A stretch of 64,000 nt of DNA from Craterostigma plantagineum (taxonomy: Eukaryota; Streptophyta; Magnoliopsida; Lamiales; Linderniaceae). A program made the translations under genes and the position numbers. Within the stretch, counting starts at the first letter, position 1. Each line of letters opens with the position of its first letter. The notes beneath the pieces were generated by a model. It did no database searches. It worked only from the letters and a program-made list of their open reading frames with translations, and had not been told where the DNA came from. Positions 1-14,786 of the stretch are shown piece by piece. The stretch lies in contig JAPQWV010000124.1 in NCBI GenBank assembly GCA_027422505.1, forward strand, positions 992,001-1,056,000. The letters run 5' to 3'.

Positions 1-1353
1 TACACGTACACCTGCCTGCCGACGAACAGTAACAAATATAGTGTAACTTTTTAAAGTGGCACTTGGAAGTTTTAAGAACAATTGCAAAAATTTGATTTTA
101 GTAAAGCCATAGTATTCGATTTGATATATCCATCCAACTATCTTCAATTATCATTTTATAACGTTCGATATTGATTATGAACTTAATCTAGTATTACAGC
201 GGACTCGTGTATGGATATTTTCATGCAAAAGAAAAACTAACTATAATAATTAAATTAATTTCTCTCAAGTTTCTAGAACTGGTTATACTATGTAATTAAA
301 CAATTTATTTCTTCTAATAAAAATTATATTCATAGGAGCGAATTTCCGTCCACAATAAATACATCCCTAGGCCGAACAGAAGTCGATAATTTTACATCAA
401 AGAGTTCGCGTAAATACTTTATATCAAATAAAACTCTCATTTTTCTATGAAAATTCCATCTACATTATTATTTCATGAATCGTGTTCTTGGTCTCCGTGT
501 CGCCCAACTCCGTAAAAACGAAAAAAAAAATAAAAAAATCAATGATTACAGCTTAGAGGGCAGCTATAGCGTTACCAGAAGACGTGAAAATCGGAAGCTC
601 CGTATGGTGATTCATGTCCATTCGTTAGATATAGAGAAATATCAGTAATTCAACCAATGTATGACAGCGGTAAGATTCAGAATTTTTTGAGCTGCAGAGG
701 GAATTCCTGGGCTTCTTCGATTTTGATTGCGATAGTTCGCTTTTGATATTGAATTGTGGGTTTAAACAAATTTTATTTTTTTATTGTGTTTATGGATATG
801 GGTTTAATTCTCGTTTTCCTGAGCTCATCATTGCTTTCTGCTGTTCCGTTCCTGGATTCATCATATGGGTTTCCATTTTTTTTAATAATCCTGATTTTTT
901 TCCAAGCATAGTAGTTGAAGCTTCGTAGCTGTTGATGTTCATGGTTTGTTTTCCTTTCCTTCATAGATTAATCATAATTGCGATTCATATTGATTGATTT
1001 GATGGCTTAGTTAGGGTGTTGATTATGAGTTGCTAACTCTAGGGGACATGATAATGTTTTGTCGACGTATATGAGCAATGAAATTAATTTGGCGCGAATC
1101 GAATTAATGCCTGCAGAAAAAGACAATGAAAGTTTTCATATGGATTCGATTGATTAATCATGAATAGAGTCATTAACCGAAGACGATCTTGCTATGATTT
1201 GTTTGTCTAGGTCTTTATGTCTTGAGCTTCTTTGATTCCGACTTGTTCATAGTTTTGTGATTATCCAGGAAATAAAATTCCAGCGCATTAGGGTGAAGAT
1301 CAATTGAAGCTAAACTGGGAAATAAAAAGAAGTAATTAACAGGAAAAAAAAAA
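1..1353. other. upstream flank and 5' leader of the F-box gene
   Basis: No coding region is convincing here. The short open frames near 743-964 lie in AT-rich sequence and resemble no protein I recognise. The stretch from roughly 660 onward probably includes promoter and untranslated leader, perhaps with a leader intron, for the F-box/kelch gene. An A-rich tract sits directly before its ATG at 1354. I see no clear TATA box at a firm position. Confidence 0.4.
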
Positions 1354-2757
1354 ATGGGAGCTAGGTTGAGCATGAACAATCAAAACGCAGGTGCCATTGA
1401 GAATTATGAATCTCCCCAATTTGAGCCCCGTAAGAGGCAAAAGACGTGTTGTAGCTCATGGGACGACAACCCTCGTCTGATCCCTAACCTCCCCGACGAA
1501 ATATCGATTCAAATTCTCGCCAGAATCCCAAGAATCAGTCTGAGTAACGCAAAGCTTGTCTCAAGAAAATGGAGGACGACATTGATGAGCGAAGAGCTCT
1601 ACACCCTAAGGAAAGAGCTCAAAACAACAGAGGAATGGCTCTACGTTCTAACCAAACTCGACGGCGAAAAGCTGATGTGGTATGCATTGGACCCAATTTC
1701 CAAGATATGGCAAAGGTTGCCCCCAATGCCTCACGTCTCCTTCGAACAAGGATGTAATAAATGGAGCCTATCTGCCCTTCGTATTGCTGATGCTATAAGA
1801 GGATGGTTTGGAAGAAAATCAACTTTGGCCCAAATACCCTTCTGTGGATGCGCAATTGGAGCTGTAAACGGTTGCTTATATGTAATGGGTGGTTTTAAGC
1901 GTTCTACAGCTATGAACTCAGTGTGGCGTTACAGCCCAATTTCCAATTCTTGGCTTGAAGTAAATCCCATGTCTATTGGTCGAGCTTATTGCAAAACGGG
2001 CGTTTTGAACGATAAGCTCTACGTCGTAGGTGGTGTGGCCCGAGGCCACGATGGGCTTAGGCCTCTTCAGTCAGCCGAGGTTTTCGATCCTTTTTCAGGG
2101 CAATGGTCAGAAGTGCCCAATATGCCCTTTTCGAAAGCCCAAGTATTGCCAACTGCTTTCTTAGCTGATCTTCTAAAGCCTATTGCGACTGGGATGACTT
2201 CGTATAGGGGAAAGTTATACGTCCCACAAAGCTTATACTGCTGGCCCTTTTTCGTCGACGTTGGGGGAGAAGTCTACGACCCGAATACGAATTCTTGGGC
2301 TGAAATGCCCGCGGGCATGGGCGAGGGCTGGCCCGCGAAGCAGGCGGGTACTAAATTGAGCGTTATCATAGATGATGAGCTTTATGCTTTGGACCCATCG
2401 AACAATCTCGACAGTGCGAGGATCAAGTTTTACGATCAGCAAGACGATTCTTGGAAAGCGATCGAAGGTGATTTGCCCATCGTCGGCCTCACTGACTCTG
2501 AGTCTCCTTATTTACTCGCTGGCATGAAGGGGAAGTTGCATGTAATAACCAAAGGTGCGAACCATAACATCTCTGTTATCGAAGCATCGAAGCTGTACAG
2601 AAATGGTTCTTCTTCATCGCCTGGTAATAACATCGACGAATCTTCGTCTGAGCTTCACGAAGATGTGTCTTCATTCCCCGAGCATGTATGGAGGGTCGTT
2701 GCGACTATGAACGCTGGATCAGTAGAGCTAGTCAGCTGTCAAATTCTCGACGTATGA
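1354..2757 (+). CDS. F-box/kelch-repeat protein, At1g22040 type
   Basis: A single-exon gene for 467 residues that begins at an ATG after an A-rich leader and ends at TGA. The N-terminus is MGARLSMNNQ. An F-box lies at about residues 46-82 (core LPDEISIQILARIPRI), followed by kelch-type repeats with the diagnostic LYVMGG and LYVVGGV strands from about residue 168 to 400. The C-terminus ELVSCQILDV is typical of this subfamily. Known biology: F-box proteins bind SKP1 and recruit substrates to SCF ubiquitin ligases, and the kelch propeller is the likely substrate surface. The length agrees with the Arabidopsis homologue (about 475 aa). Its substrate is unknown. It converges on ALD1, with only about 225 bp between the two stop codons. 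Confidence 0.9.
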   Translation: MGARLSMNNQNAGAIENYESPQFEPRKRQKTCCSSWDDNPRLIPNLPDEISIQILARIPRISLSNAKLVSRKWRTTLMSEELYTLRKELKTTEEWLYVLTKLDGEKLMWYALDPISKIWQRLPPMPHVSFEQGCNKWSLSALRIADAIRGWFGRKSTLAQIPFCGCAIGAVNGCLYVMGGFKRSTAMNSVWRYSPISNSWLEVNPMSIGRAYCKTGVLNDKLYVVGGVARGHDGLRPLQSAEVFDPFSGQWSEVPNMPFSKAQVLPTAFLADLLKPIATGMTSYRGKLYVPQSLYCWPFFVDVGGEVYDPNTNSWAEMPAGMGEGWPAKQAGTKLSVIIDDELYALDPSNNLDSARIKFYDQQDDSWKAIEGDLPIVGLTDSESPYLLAGMKGKLHVITKGANHNISVIEASKLYRNGSSSSPGNNIDESSSELHEDVSSFPEHVWRVVATMNAGSVELVSCQILDV

Positions 2758-2983
2758 GCTGTATCATCTGTGTAACATCTTCTGTGCTCAGCTGCTATAA
2801 CAGGTTTGCCTTTTTAGTCTCTGTTGATAGTTGAAACTTTCGTTCGTTGGTGACTTTAATGTTCGATATGGCATCTTAGTACATAATATTCGGAATGGAT
2901 AGATACAGCCACTGAATTGGCTTCTTTTTTGCGTAAAGATGTGGAGAAACGAAAAGAATTAATGAAATTACGACCACATAACT

Positions 2984-5852
<2,869 letters not shown>

Positions 5853-7513
5853 TTCCTTTCTTTCTTTCTTTCTTTCTTCCTTTTTCTTACTTTCTTTCTT
5901 CGAAAAGTTCTTAATATTAATACGTCTTCTTAAGGCATTATTGCGTTGAGTGATTTATAGCATTCTTTGCACGGAGGGAAGACATGCTTACGTCATGCTG
6001 TAGTTTGCATGGATGCATCATAATTCATATATGTATGTGGTATGAGAATAATTATAAAGTAAGTCTTGACTTTTTAGGTCTTCGGTGTACACACATGGCA
6101 CGTTTTTAATATACGTTGATCAATATAATGTTTTTTTTTTTAGCATTCCACGTAATTTACAAAATAGAAAAATTAATGGATACCTTTTGCAGAACATCCG
6201 CCTAATCTTTTTGTTCTTATTGGGAAGATTAATCGGAAGTTTCATGTTTCCTTATTATTAATTAACTTTTCTCTTTTATTTTCATTTTAAGCTTTACTTT
6301 TTTGCTTTTCCATATGGGATATGAATAACAAAAATTATTGTTATATGATAATAAGTACCCTAAAGATTCAGCTTTGAAAGGAATTTGCTTAGCCTGACTT
6401 CTATTTTCTTAGATATAATTTTAGATGTGGAATTTTATTTCACGGATTCTCTAACTTTGGATGTCAGAACTATATTTTACGGGTATGAGAATTCGTATCA
6501 AAGACATCTTGGTTCGAGTTCTGATATGATGTGGAACTATTACTTCATCTAGCATATCATATTTCAGTTTTATATATGTGAGTTGTTATTTTTTTATTCA
6601 CTTCATTGAATTGCCAGAAAATTGCGTAACAAATATTTGCTTATAAAAATCCCAAGTTCAGTTCACGTCATGTTTCGACTAGAGGTGTGAACCTTCCTAT
6701 TTATGTTTGGTTGACGAGTTTTTTTTAAAATCAAATAATTAACATATAAAAAGTTAAATTTATTTGACTTATTATTGATGCGAACTTGATTTAATTCTAT
6801 TTTCCACAACATTCTTTTTCCACTATTCACATTATTAATGGAACTCCGTTTTACCCGTTATCATTTCATTCTGTTAAATATATTGTTTAATAGTAAATGA
6901 CTAAGACATCAAATATTAGATCCGGCGGCTACACTATAAAAGTACAAGAAACAAATTATTACATTTGAATTAGTTAAATGAGTTCTTGTTTTTATCGCAA
7001 GGGATGGGATGAATATGAAGTTGTCGGCTATACTTTTAGTATTTCTTTTATTTTTCTAGAAAACTTTTTAGTATTCTTTTTTTCCCCCTAGAAAGTAGAT
7101 AAAGTTGAATATGGTTTTTTCCAAAATTGACTAGGAGTTAGTGAACTGTCTATTTGACCATATCAAAATCTGCATGCAATGTGAAGAGAGAAATAAAGAA
7201 AATGAAGAATGTCGATTATATAGATAAGAAGAGGAAAAAGGGCTGATCATGGAAGCTTCTCATGTCACACTCAAAAGAAATTTAATTCTACTTATAAATA
7301 TAAATTTGTCGACTAGATCGTGCAAAATTTTGCTCAATATAATTTCGGATATTAGGAAATAATATCTTCTGCTCAATATACTTACTATGATTTTATATAT
7401 TATGTATCCATTCGACTGTGACTTTCATGAAGTAATATTATCTGCATGGCATTGCATGCATTATGGAAACTATTACTGGTAAAATTTGTTCAATGCTATT
7501 ACTTTAAAACCTT

Positions 7514-7550
<37 letters not shown>

Positions 7551-8836
7551 TATTCTGCGACAGAATCAAAGGCAATGTTAGAATAGAAAGGTAGGAAGTT
7601 TGAATGGTCATATAAAATTAGATCTTTCTCTCTTGCTGGCAAGAATTATATACAGGCAACTAAGTGGAAATGAACTCGTAATTTCGAAAGGATTAAGGAA
7701 ATATGTAAATTGAAAAAAATAATTAACTAGAAAAACAATGCTTATTTTTCTATTGCATGCATTTGACCATGAATCATTGTATAAATGCAATTAAATACGT
7801 AGCAGAGTCAGCATAGAAGTAGGACTAAATTACACGCGAAAATTATAACGAAAATGAAATGTCAACTTACATTTCTCTGAAACGTGGGCATGCACATAAT
7901 TTAAACTTGGAAAGAATATATTCAAAATTCTGGTAATTGCCATCTTTCTTCCAAGTTTTCTACTCTGAATTTGATACATATGAACATCTGAAAGTGCTCG
8001 TATTGTTGACCATATAATGGGAAAAAATAATCATTCTAAAACAAAATAAAGATGATGACCAAGTAGTAAAGAAAAGTTAAACTTGAATGTCATTGTGTTT
8101 GATACATATGAACATTTGAAAGTTCTAATACCCAACGGGAATCGAAAGTTAATGTAAGTATTTTGAAGGTATGTGCAAGGGGCCCAAACAATTTCAAATA
8201 GTCTTATTATTAACTTCCAATTCCCGTTGGCTATGTGCAATTTTTAAAACTTTCTATTAATGTTGACCATATAATGAATATATATATCATGCTAAAACAA
8301 AATAAAGATGAAGTTAGATGAGCAAGTATAAAGAAAAGTTATAACTTGAACTTCGTTGTGTCTTATTCAACCGTTATGTTAGCTCTCTATTTATTATAGC
8401 AGAGAATAATAATACAATAAACGTATCAATCAAGTATTCTACGTATTGTTTCATGGTTGCGTGTATGTATAATTGAAAGCATTTTGTGTTTTTTTTGTGA
8501 TATTATATACTCTTAACACATATACTAAAGAAAATTCTTTATACATAAATATATATGACAACATTAAAGCCCTTTTGATATTTGATCGGAGATAAAATTT
8601 GATACAAAAACAACAAAACAAAATACAAAGAAAAACAACATTCTTGGCTTTGGTTGCTACTTTACCTTCATCACACCACAGAAAAGAGGCTGCTAAACCT
8701 AAATAATGACATACACATACATTCCCCAATCCAATCATCCCCTCAAAATCAAAATTCTTGAACAATTCTCAATGAATACCCCATATTCCAAAAAAATAAA
8801 AAAATACGAAGACAATATACAAAGGACCATAAACCA
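5853..8836. promoter_or_regulatory. ALD1 upstream region and spacer to the first SERK gene
   Basis: The ALD1 promoter reads on the minus strand. A TATAAA-like box (complement of about 5954-5960) lies about 100 bp before the ATG, with a pyrimidine/purine-rich leader at 5860-5900. A W-box-type TTGACT occurs at 6066. W-boxes are expected in defence genes, but one copy is weak evidence. A (TA)n run sits at about 7518-7549. A direct duplication of about 255 bp spans about 7960-8370 (copies of GATACATATGAACAT and ACAAAATAAAGATGA). A short hairpin lies at 8132-8230. I find no gene here. Confidence 0.45.
8132..8230. repeat. 99-nt hairpin with a 22-bp stem
   Basis: Arm 8132-8153 starts CCAACGGGAATCGAAAG and arm 8209-8230 ends CCAATTCCCGTTGG. 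They pair at 20 of 22 positions around a loop of about 55 nt. The size and pairing resemble a plant microRNA precursor or a tiny MITE. No known miRNA sequence is recognised. Confidence 0.5.
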
Positions 8837-9179
8837 TCACCTCGGCCCAGAAAGTTCGTCTGCTCGAATATTCGAAGTCGAATCTGCAATGATCCAATCG
8901 GTGTTGGTGTGATGAGCGTGATGATTGTACTCTTGCCTGAACATCTCTTCCTTTTGCCACTCTTCCCACCTCTCGGCTAAGCCGTCTCCTTCGAGCATCC
9001 TTACAACCTCAGACATCTTAGGACGTTCCAAAGGAGAGTTTTGGGTGCAAAGTAGAGCGACTTGGATGAGTTGCTCCACTTCTTCGTCTATGTAGTTTCC
9101 CCTGAGATCCGCGTCGACCAGCGTCTCGAGCTTTTTCTCCTTCAGTAGTCCCTTAACCTGTATCAGAAAGTTTTTGTTC

Positions 9180-9725
9180 AGCGACCGCAAGCTTGAGCTT
9201 AAAGGGTGTGTATTTATATTATAAAATCACATAACTTTATTTCCATCTTGTCCACTCATGTCTAGGCTGATTTATTTCTTATCTAGCCTTAAACGTGGAT
9301 ATTTCCACTGAATGGGTGGTCGAGAGGGATTGTACCCATACCTCTCGCTTGGGCTCTGATTGTTCAATGACAATGACCACTTCATACGTACGCCTAAGCT
9401 TTGAAGGAGTGTATCATATTTTAATTCTATATAGCTTATTTCCAACAGACCCTCACGTGTAGGCTGGTATCTTTCTTAACTAGCCTTAGAGAATTTTTCC
9501 TCTTAATGGGTGGTCGTTAGGATTCGAACCCATGACCTTTTTGGTGCGTTTGGTCTGCGGAAATCAACGCGGAAAAGAAAAGAAAAGTCTGGTGGTACGC
9601 ATTGAATCAATGTACATTACGGTTTACGTGTCGTACAATCACGCTTTTTCTTTTCCTTTCCACGTCGAAATCCACAAACCAAACGGAGCCTTTGGCTTGG
9701 GCTCTGATACCATGTTCAATCAGAG
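9180..9725 (-). mobile_element. two tRNA-derived SINE-like units in SERK copy A intron 10
   Basis: On the minus strand, one unit carries an A-box-like TGGTATCAGAGCC (complement of 9700-9714) and a B-box GGGTTCGAATCC (complement of 9519-9531). The second repeats the layout with AATCAGAGCCC (near 9350-9370) and a weaker B-box (near 9318-9335). Both continue into a shared tail with CGACCACCCATT and AAGGCTAG. TGGTATCAGAGC is also a Copia primer-binding sequence, but the spaced B-box and lack of LTRs favour a SINE. The first unit is split by the MITE at 9543-9690. Confidence 0.55.
9543..9690. mobile_element. 148-bp MITE nested in the intronic SINE
   Basis: The ends are inverted: GGTGCGTTTGGTCTGCGG on the left and CCACAAACCAAACGGAGCC on the right. 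Inner arms AACGCGGAAAAGAAAAG and CTTTTCCTTTCCACGTCG also pair. The insertion separates the A-box and B-box halves of a SINE. A second member of this family lies at 55118-55257. T-rich flanks make the target duplication uncertain, so I do not assign a superfamily. Confidence 0.65.
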
Positions 9726-12700
9726 TCGCCGAGAAATGAAGTCAGAAGCATACGTCATATTTAAGTACTCACCCAATCGAGAAGCATGACATCATCGTCG
9801 TTGGCTAGCCTGGCGAGGTCGAAGGCCCTTTGGCCCGTAATGAGCTCGAGAAGCATCACACCATAGCCGAAAACATCGGTTTTCTCGGAAGATTTGCCAG
9901 TGGAAAGGTACTCGGGAGCTATGTGGCCTATGGTCCCACGCACTTGGGTGGTCACGTGGGTGTCTTTGTAGTCCATTAGCTTAGCCAACCCAAAGTCGCC
10001 CACCACCGCCTCGAAATCTTCGTCCAAGAGTATGTTTGCAGCTTTTACGTCTCTGTGGATGATTTTAGGGTCGCAGTGGTCGTGCAAGTAAGCTAATCCC
10101 CTCGCGGATCCCAATGCGATTCTTTTCCTTATTGGCCAATCGAGGGGCGGCTGAGTTTCGGGCCTCTCTGTGAACAAGGTCAAGGTGAAGGTTATTGCAT
10201 GCAAATATTGAACAATGCGACACAACCATATTCGATTACTATGATTTCGTGCTGTCCGAAATACGAACAAGTCTAAGCCATGATACGTCTAAGTTTATCC
10301 AGGAAAAATCTGTTTTTGGAAGAAATTTCATAGACAAGATTTCAAAGTAAATCAAGAACATGGAGACCCTTATATATTAAGCTGAAGGATCAATCATGCC
10401 AAATTGAGCAGGCCAGACACATTGATCATCTTCGATTCCATTGATATGATTGATTTTTAAAATCTAATCTTGTTCCCCTATGAGTAATATTTCAGAATAT
10501 CATATAGATATGTATGTATGTATATATGAAAGAGAATGTAATGGCAATACCTCTTAAGCACGAAGCAACACTCCCATTGGCCATATAAGGATAAACGAGC
10601 AGCCTCTCAGTTGGGGTCATGCAAAAGCCACGCAGCCTAAGCAGGTTTCGGTGAACAGCCATGCTTATCATTTCCACTTCGGTTTGAAATTGCAATTCGC
10701 CCCCTTGAGTTCGTTCTTCTTTCAATCTCTTCACAGCCACAAGGGAACCGTCCGCCAAACGTCCTTTGTAAACCTTGCCAAACCCACCACGTCCAAGGAT
10801 TTTGCTAAAGTTATCTGTTGCGACCTGTAGTTCGCGAAGTGAGAATCTCTTGAGCTGTCCCAAGTGAACTTCAGGATCTTCCTCAGCTGCGACAATACAG
10901 CAATTAATAGTGGAGATGAAAGGAAATATCACAAGGAGTTATAGAGCTGAAATGACAAAAAAATTGACAGTTACTACAAAGCTTTGACGATCAAGAAAAG
11001 GATGTTGACAATTATAATAAACAAATCAAGGAGAATTTGAATTTCAATTTTAGTTACCGGGAACATCAAAGAAATGATCTTGTGGCTTCCTTCTTCTATA
11101 CCATGCCAGAGCTATTGCTGGAGCAGCAACTAGAAGGGCTGCCCCAGCAGCTACACCTCCAGCTATTGCCCCAGTTGCGCTATTTCCAACTACAAATCAT
11201 AAAATATACGAGGGTTGATAATTGTTAACTGTAAAAAAATAAAGTAAACAAAAAGCTCATCGAGATTGATGAACATGTGAAGTGGACATGTAGAGGAAGT
11301 TATCCCAAATCGGCAAAAAAAATGGTAAAATAATTAAAGGCGCTCCTAAAATCAGACTAATTTAACAGAAGGATATACCTTATGCACTTTGCAAAGAATA
11401 TGCCACGTATAGAACATAAGGAAGAGCTTAGGAAGGACAAGGCCAAATAGGGTTTGACTAACCTCGAGAAGTTGGAGCTGATGGTGGAAGCGGTGGAGGT
11501 GGTGATACTGGCAAAGGTTCCAGGAGATTATTGGCAAAACTAATACATAGAAGAATATTTAGTAAAAACAAATGAGAATTTGGTAATAACTGTATACAAA
11601 TGAGGAATTAAGAATGAAAAAAGAACCTGATAGGAGTGAACAGTTGAAAAGATCCAGTGACCGGGATTTTTCCCGTGAGCCGGTTGTTTGAAAGATCACT
11701 GGATTTTCAAGCAAACAAATGGATACTAATTTCATCCAATGACCGAACAAAACGAATAATATGAGACGAAGAATGTCAAATACTTACAGAACTTGAAGTG
11801 TCACTATGGTGGTCAGCGAATTAGGAATTGTACCGCTCAAGCTATTATTGTTCAGCCTCCTATGTGATTCATAATGTAAGTAAGTCATATATTTGATTTT
11901 AATCAGGCCATATATTTAAGAAAAAGGAAAACTTGGAATCAGAAGCACAAGATTTAAAGCACGAGTGGAACTCGTGCAAGAATAATGAAAGGAAAAAAAA
12001 ACGGGTTGAAAAAAAAAATTCAACTTAGAGAAGAGCCATACAAGAATCGAAGCATCTTCAGCTTGCCCAATGTGTCAGGTATAGGACCACTAAGGTTGTT
12101 CAGATAAAGATCCAAGCTCACCAAGTTGGTCAAGTTTCCGACCTCGTTTGGGATTCTTCCACTTATGTTATTACTGTAAAGCTCCCTGTAATGGAGAGAG
12201 AATCATAACATTGTTGCCTATTTTAAACTTCCATTTGGCGAAGGGGTAAGTCGCGAGTGACAATTCCTTAATAAACTGTGGCATGTTCTTTCAGCTCACT
12301 TGCAATTATTCACAAACTGAGGCACTTCAACGTAAATAATTCATTGGGTCACTTAAAGCTTCGTTACCACAGATATGTTTTAGGACAGCGCACTTCCCAA
12401 TTTGAGAAGGATCACTTTAGATTAAGTTCAAGAAGGCATAAGGACATGACCGAATACAAGTCCTATAACACAACGACTTGGTAAGAAAACTCAAACTTAC
12501 AAGTACTGTAAAAACGGGAGAGAACCAAGCTGAGGCACAAGCTGTCCAGATAAATTTGCATTGCCGAGATCGCTGGGCAAAGGAAAGATTTGTGCAACGA
12601 ATAAAATTCCATTAACCCTATGAGATGAGAAAACAGAACATACGTCTTTCTAGACGTTGTTGTATATGTGCTTACACTCGGGTAACCATATTGTCGCTAT

Positions 12701-13205
12701 TGCAAGTGACGTGGAACCAAGTACATGGATTGACAAGCGTTGAATCCCAACTCTGAAGAACGTTGTTAGGATCTGCCAAATTACTCTTCAACGCATTCAA
12801 CGCGTCGCCTGAATAAACACAAATCACATCAATAGCAACAACAGCTCAATAGCCCACGATTCAGCATACGGAATAAGCTATAATCCACACGAAATGAATC
12901 CAACAAATAAGTCCCTACGATGCTGTGTATTAAACAGGCTAAACATAACTGAATGCAACCTTACAGATCATATGCAATCACCAAATCAAACCGACAAGAA
13001 GAAACCCAACTTGCGCATTAACTACACGGATCCTCCCATGGAAGAAAAAACACCAAAATTCAAGCATTTAGCTTAGCTAAGTAGAGTCATCACACAGTCG
13101 AAACAAGGAGAAGGAACGAACCTTCGGCGTTGGAAGCAACCGCGATAATCTTACCAAAATCAGAACGAAGCAGTTAATTATACCGTACACGGTTGACCGA
13201 TCCAT

Positions 13206-13419
13206 TAGCTGTTCTTAAATCGCCCAAACCCTCAACCTAGATTCTCAATCCAACAACCTAAAACCTGGGCTACGCAATCATCGCTTGACCTTACCTGAAG
13301 TAGACGTAGGTAGCCATTAACGAAAGTCAGCTCAATCAAACCTATCCACTATTGCCTACCCGCAAAACTGATAGATGTTTGAAAAAAGTTGAAGATACTG
13401 TATTTTTGCTCCAATGAAG

Positions 13420-13461
<42 letters not shown>

Positions 13462-14786
13462 GTGGTGTTGAACTTGGAAGTCGTTGCAGAGGAATATAGA
13501 GTAGATGAATGATGGGCTGGTCAAAGGTTCTGCGTTTTCTTCACTGAAAATTAACTATTACAAGTAGTTTCAATCATAATATAATATAATTTTTTTTCTT
13601 CTATTAACAATAAGAATTGTGAGAACCCACCTTATATATCTATTTAATTATTGCAAGTGAAGCCACCTTGTCATCATCAATCAGTTTTTCATGCATGTCT
13701 TTAAGATATAGTCCTACGTAGTGTAATCATATTGGGGAACATACATACACCCTTGATGGTTTTTCTTTTTTGGGTTAAGAGAATAAAAGGAGAGGTTGAT
13801 TTGATAATAAGCTTGTTTTTGTAATTGCATAATATAAAAATACACTGAATATGATCCTCCGTACACAAGCAAACTCAGATGAATGGTAAATTAAGGCATA
13901 TCTTCTCTCTTATTTTGCCTTTCTTCGACAATGTCAAAATCTCATCCCTTCACTTATAAAGTTCAATAACTCGAAAAGCCACGAAAATATACGTCTCACC
14001 ATTTATAGAAATCACCATTTATAGAAAGGCAACTATATACACACACACACATGATATGCCACGTGCACCAGCAACTTATATTTCCCTAAGTTTGGCCAAT
14101 TCTGTTTTGATATTTCTCCACAAATAATTTTCAAAAGAAAATTCTCATAATATGGATTTTTTGTTATATTCTTTCAGTCAGTGGTTACCCATTTCAAATG
14201 AAGTTTTGAATTGAAAATTTTATTTACAAAAATTTGTTATGTTTAGTGTAGTCAATTCTAAATCCACTTTTGATAATCCAAAAGTCCAGAAGCACGTCCA
14301 CATTATAGTTAAAAACTGACTTTTTCAATTGTGAATTTTACCAAACACTATTAAAACTAAGAAAATTCTTTTTCAATAAAGCCACTTTCTTAAGTCCATC
14401 TTTTGCATTTGTTTAGGAAGTGATTCAAAAAACCCTATTAAAGAACGTTCTATATATAACATAAAACAGGTAAAAAGCAAACCCAAAGACAATTTTGATA
14501 ATTGACAAAACTAAAGAGACAACATTCGACGCAAATACAACCAAAACAAAAATATATATATAAAAGAAAAACATCATTCTTGGTGCTACTTTGACTTCCA
14601 TAGCACCACAGAACTAAACCTATATTATGGTATACACATACATCCCCAATCCTCCAATCATCCCCTCAAAATCAAAATTCTTGAACAATTCTCAATGAAA
14701 TCAACATTACCAACCAACATACCCCACATTGAAAAAAAAAAAAAAAAAAAACAAATACAAAGACAATATACAAAGGACCATATTCA
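13206..14786. promoter_or_regulatory. spacer between the SERK copies: copy A promoter, copy B 3' flank
   Basis: Copy A promoter and leader read leftward from here. A GA run at about 13425-13457 (CT on the sense strand) lies about 220 bp before the copy A ATG, as a similar run does before copy B. The rest is AT-rich with no gene. Sequence at about 14560-14786 resembles 8600-8836 (for example CCCCTCAAAATCAAAATTCTTG), showing that the duplication includes the 3' flank. Confidence 0.55.

Larger units (their letters stand above)
8837..13205 (-). pseudogene. SERK3/BAK1-type receptor kinase, copy A, frameshifted in exon 1
   Basis: Eleven exons: 13205-13122, 12808-12676, 12572-12501, 12185-12042, 11859-11788, 11698-11627, 11539-11463, 11189-11058, 10886-10551, 10167-9773, 9157-8837. 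They match the conserved SERK pattern (133, 72, 144, 72 ... 395, 321 nt) for signal peptide, LRRs, Pro-rich SPP segment, TM, kinase and tail. The tail ([14 protein letters not shown] ... SGPR) and the SPP without the Cys pair indicate SERK3/BAK1. Exon 1 is 84 nt against 85 in copy B: GCGGTTGC replaces GCGGGTTGC near 13142, so the ATG frame hits a stop in exon 2. Two more departures: a 6-nt in-frame loss just before the Gly-rich loop (FSKILGRG) and HVTTQVRG in the activation segment where SERKs have Ala. Lys, HRD and DFG motifs remain. BAK1 is the co-receptor of FLS2, EFR and BRI1. This is a decaying copy, unless the exon 1 base is an assembly error. Confidence 0.85.

Noticed and set aside
9700..9714. 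TGGTATCAGAG as a Copia LTR primer-binding site
   Set aside because: No LTRs or internal retroviral-type coding sequence nearby. A B-box GGTTCGAATCC lies downstream on the same strand and the tail is shared, which fits a SINE better.
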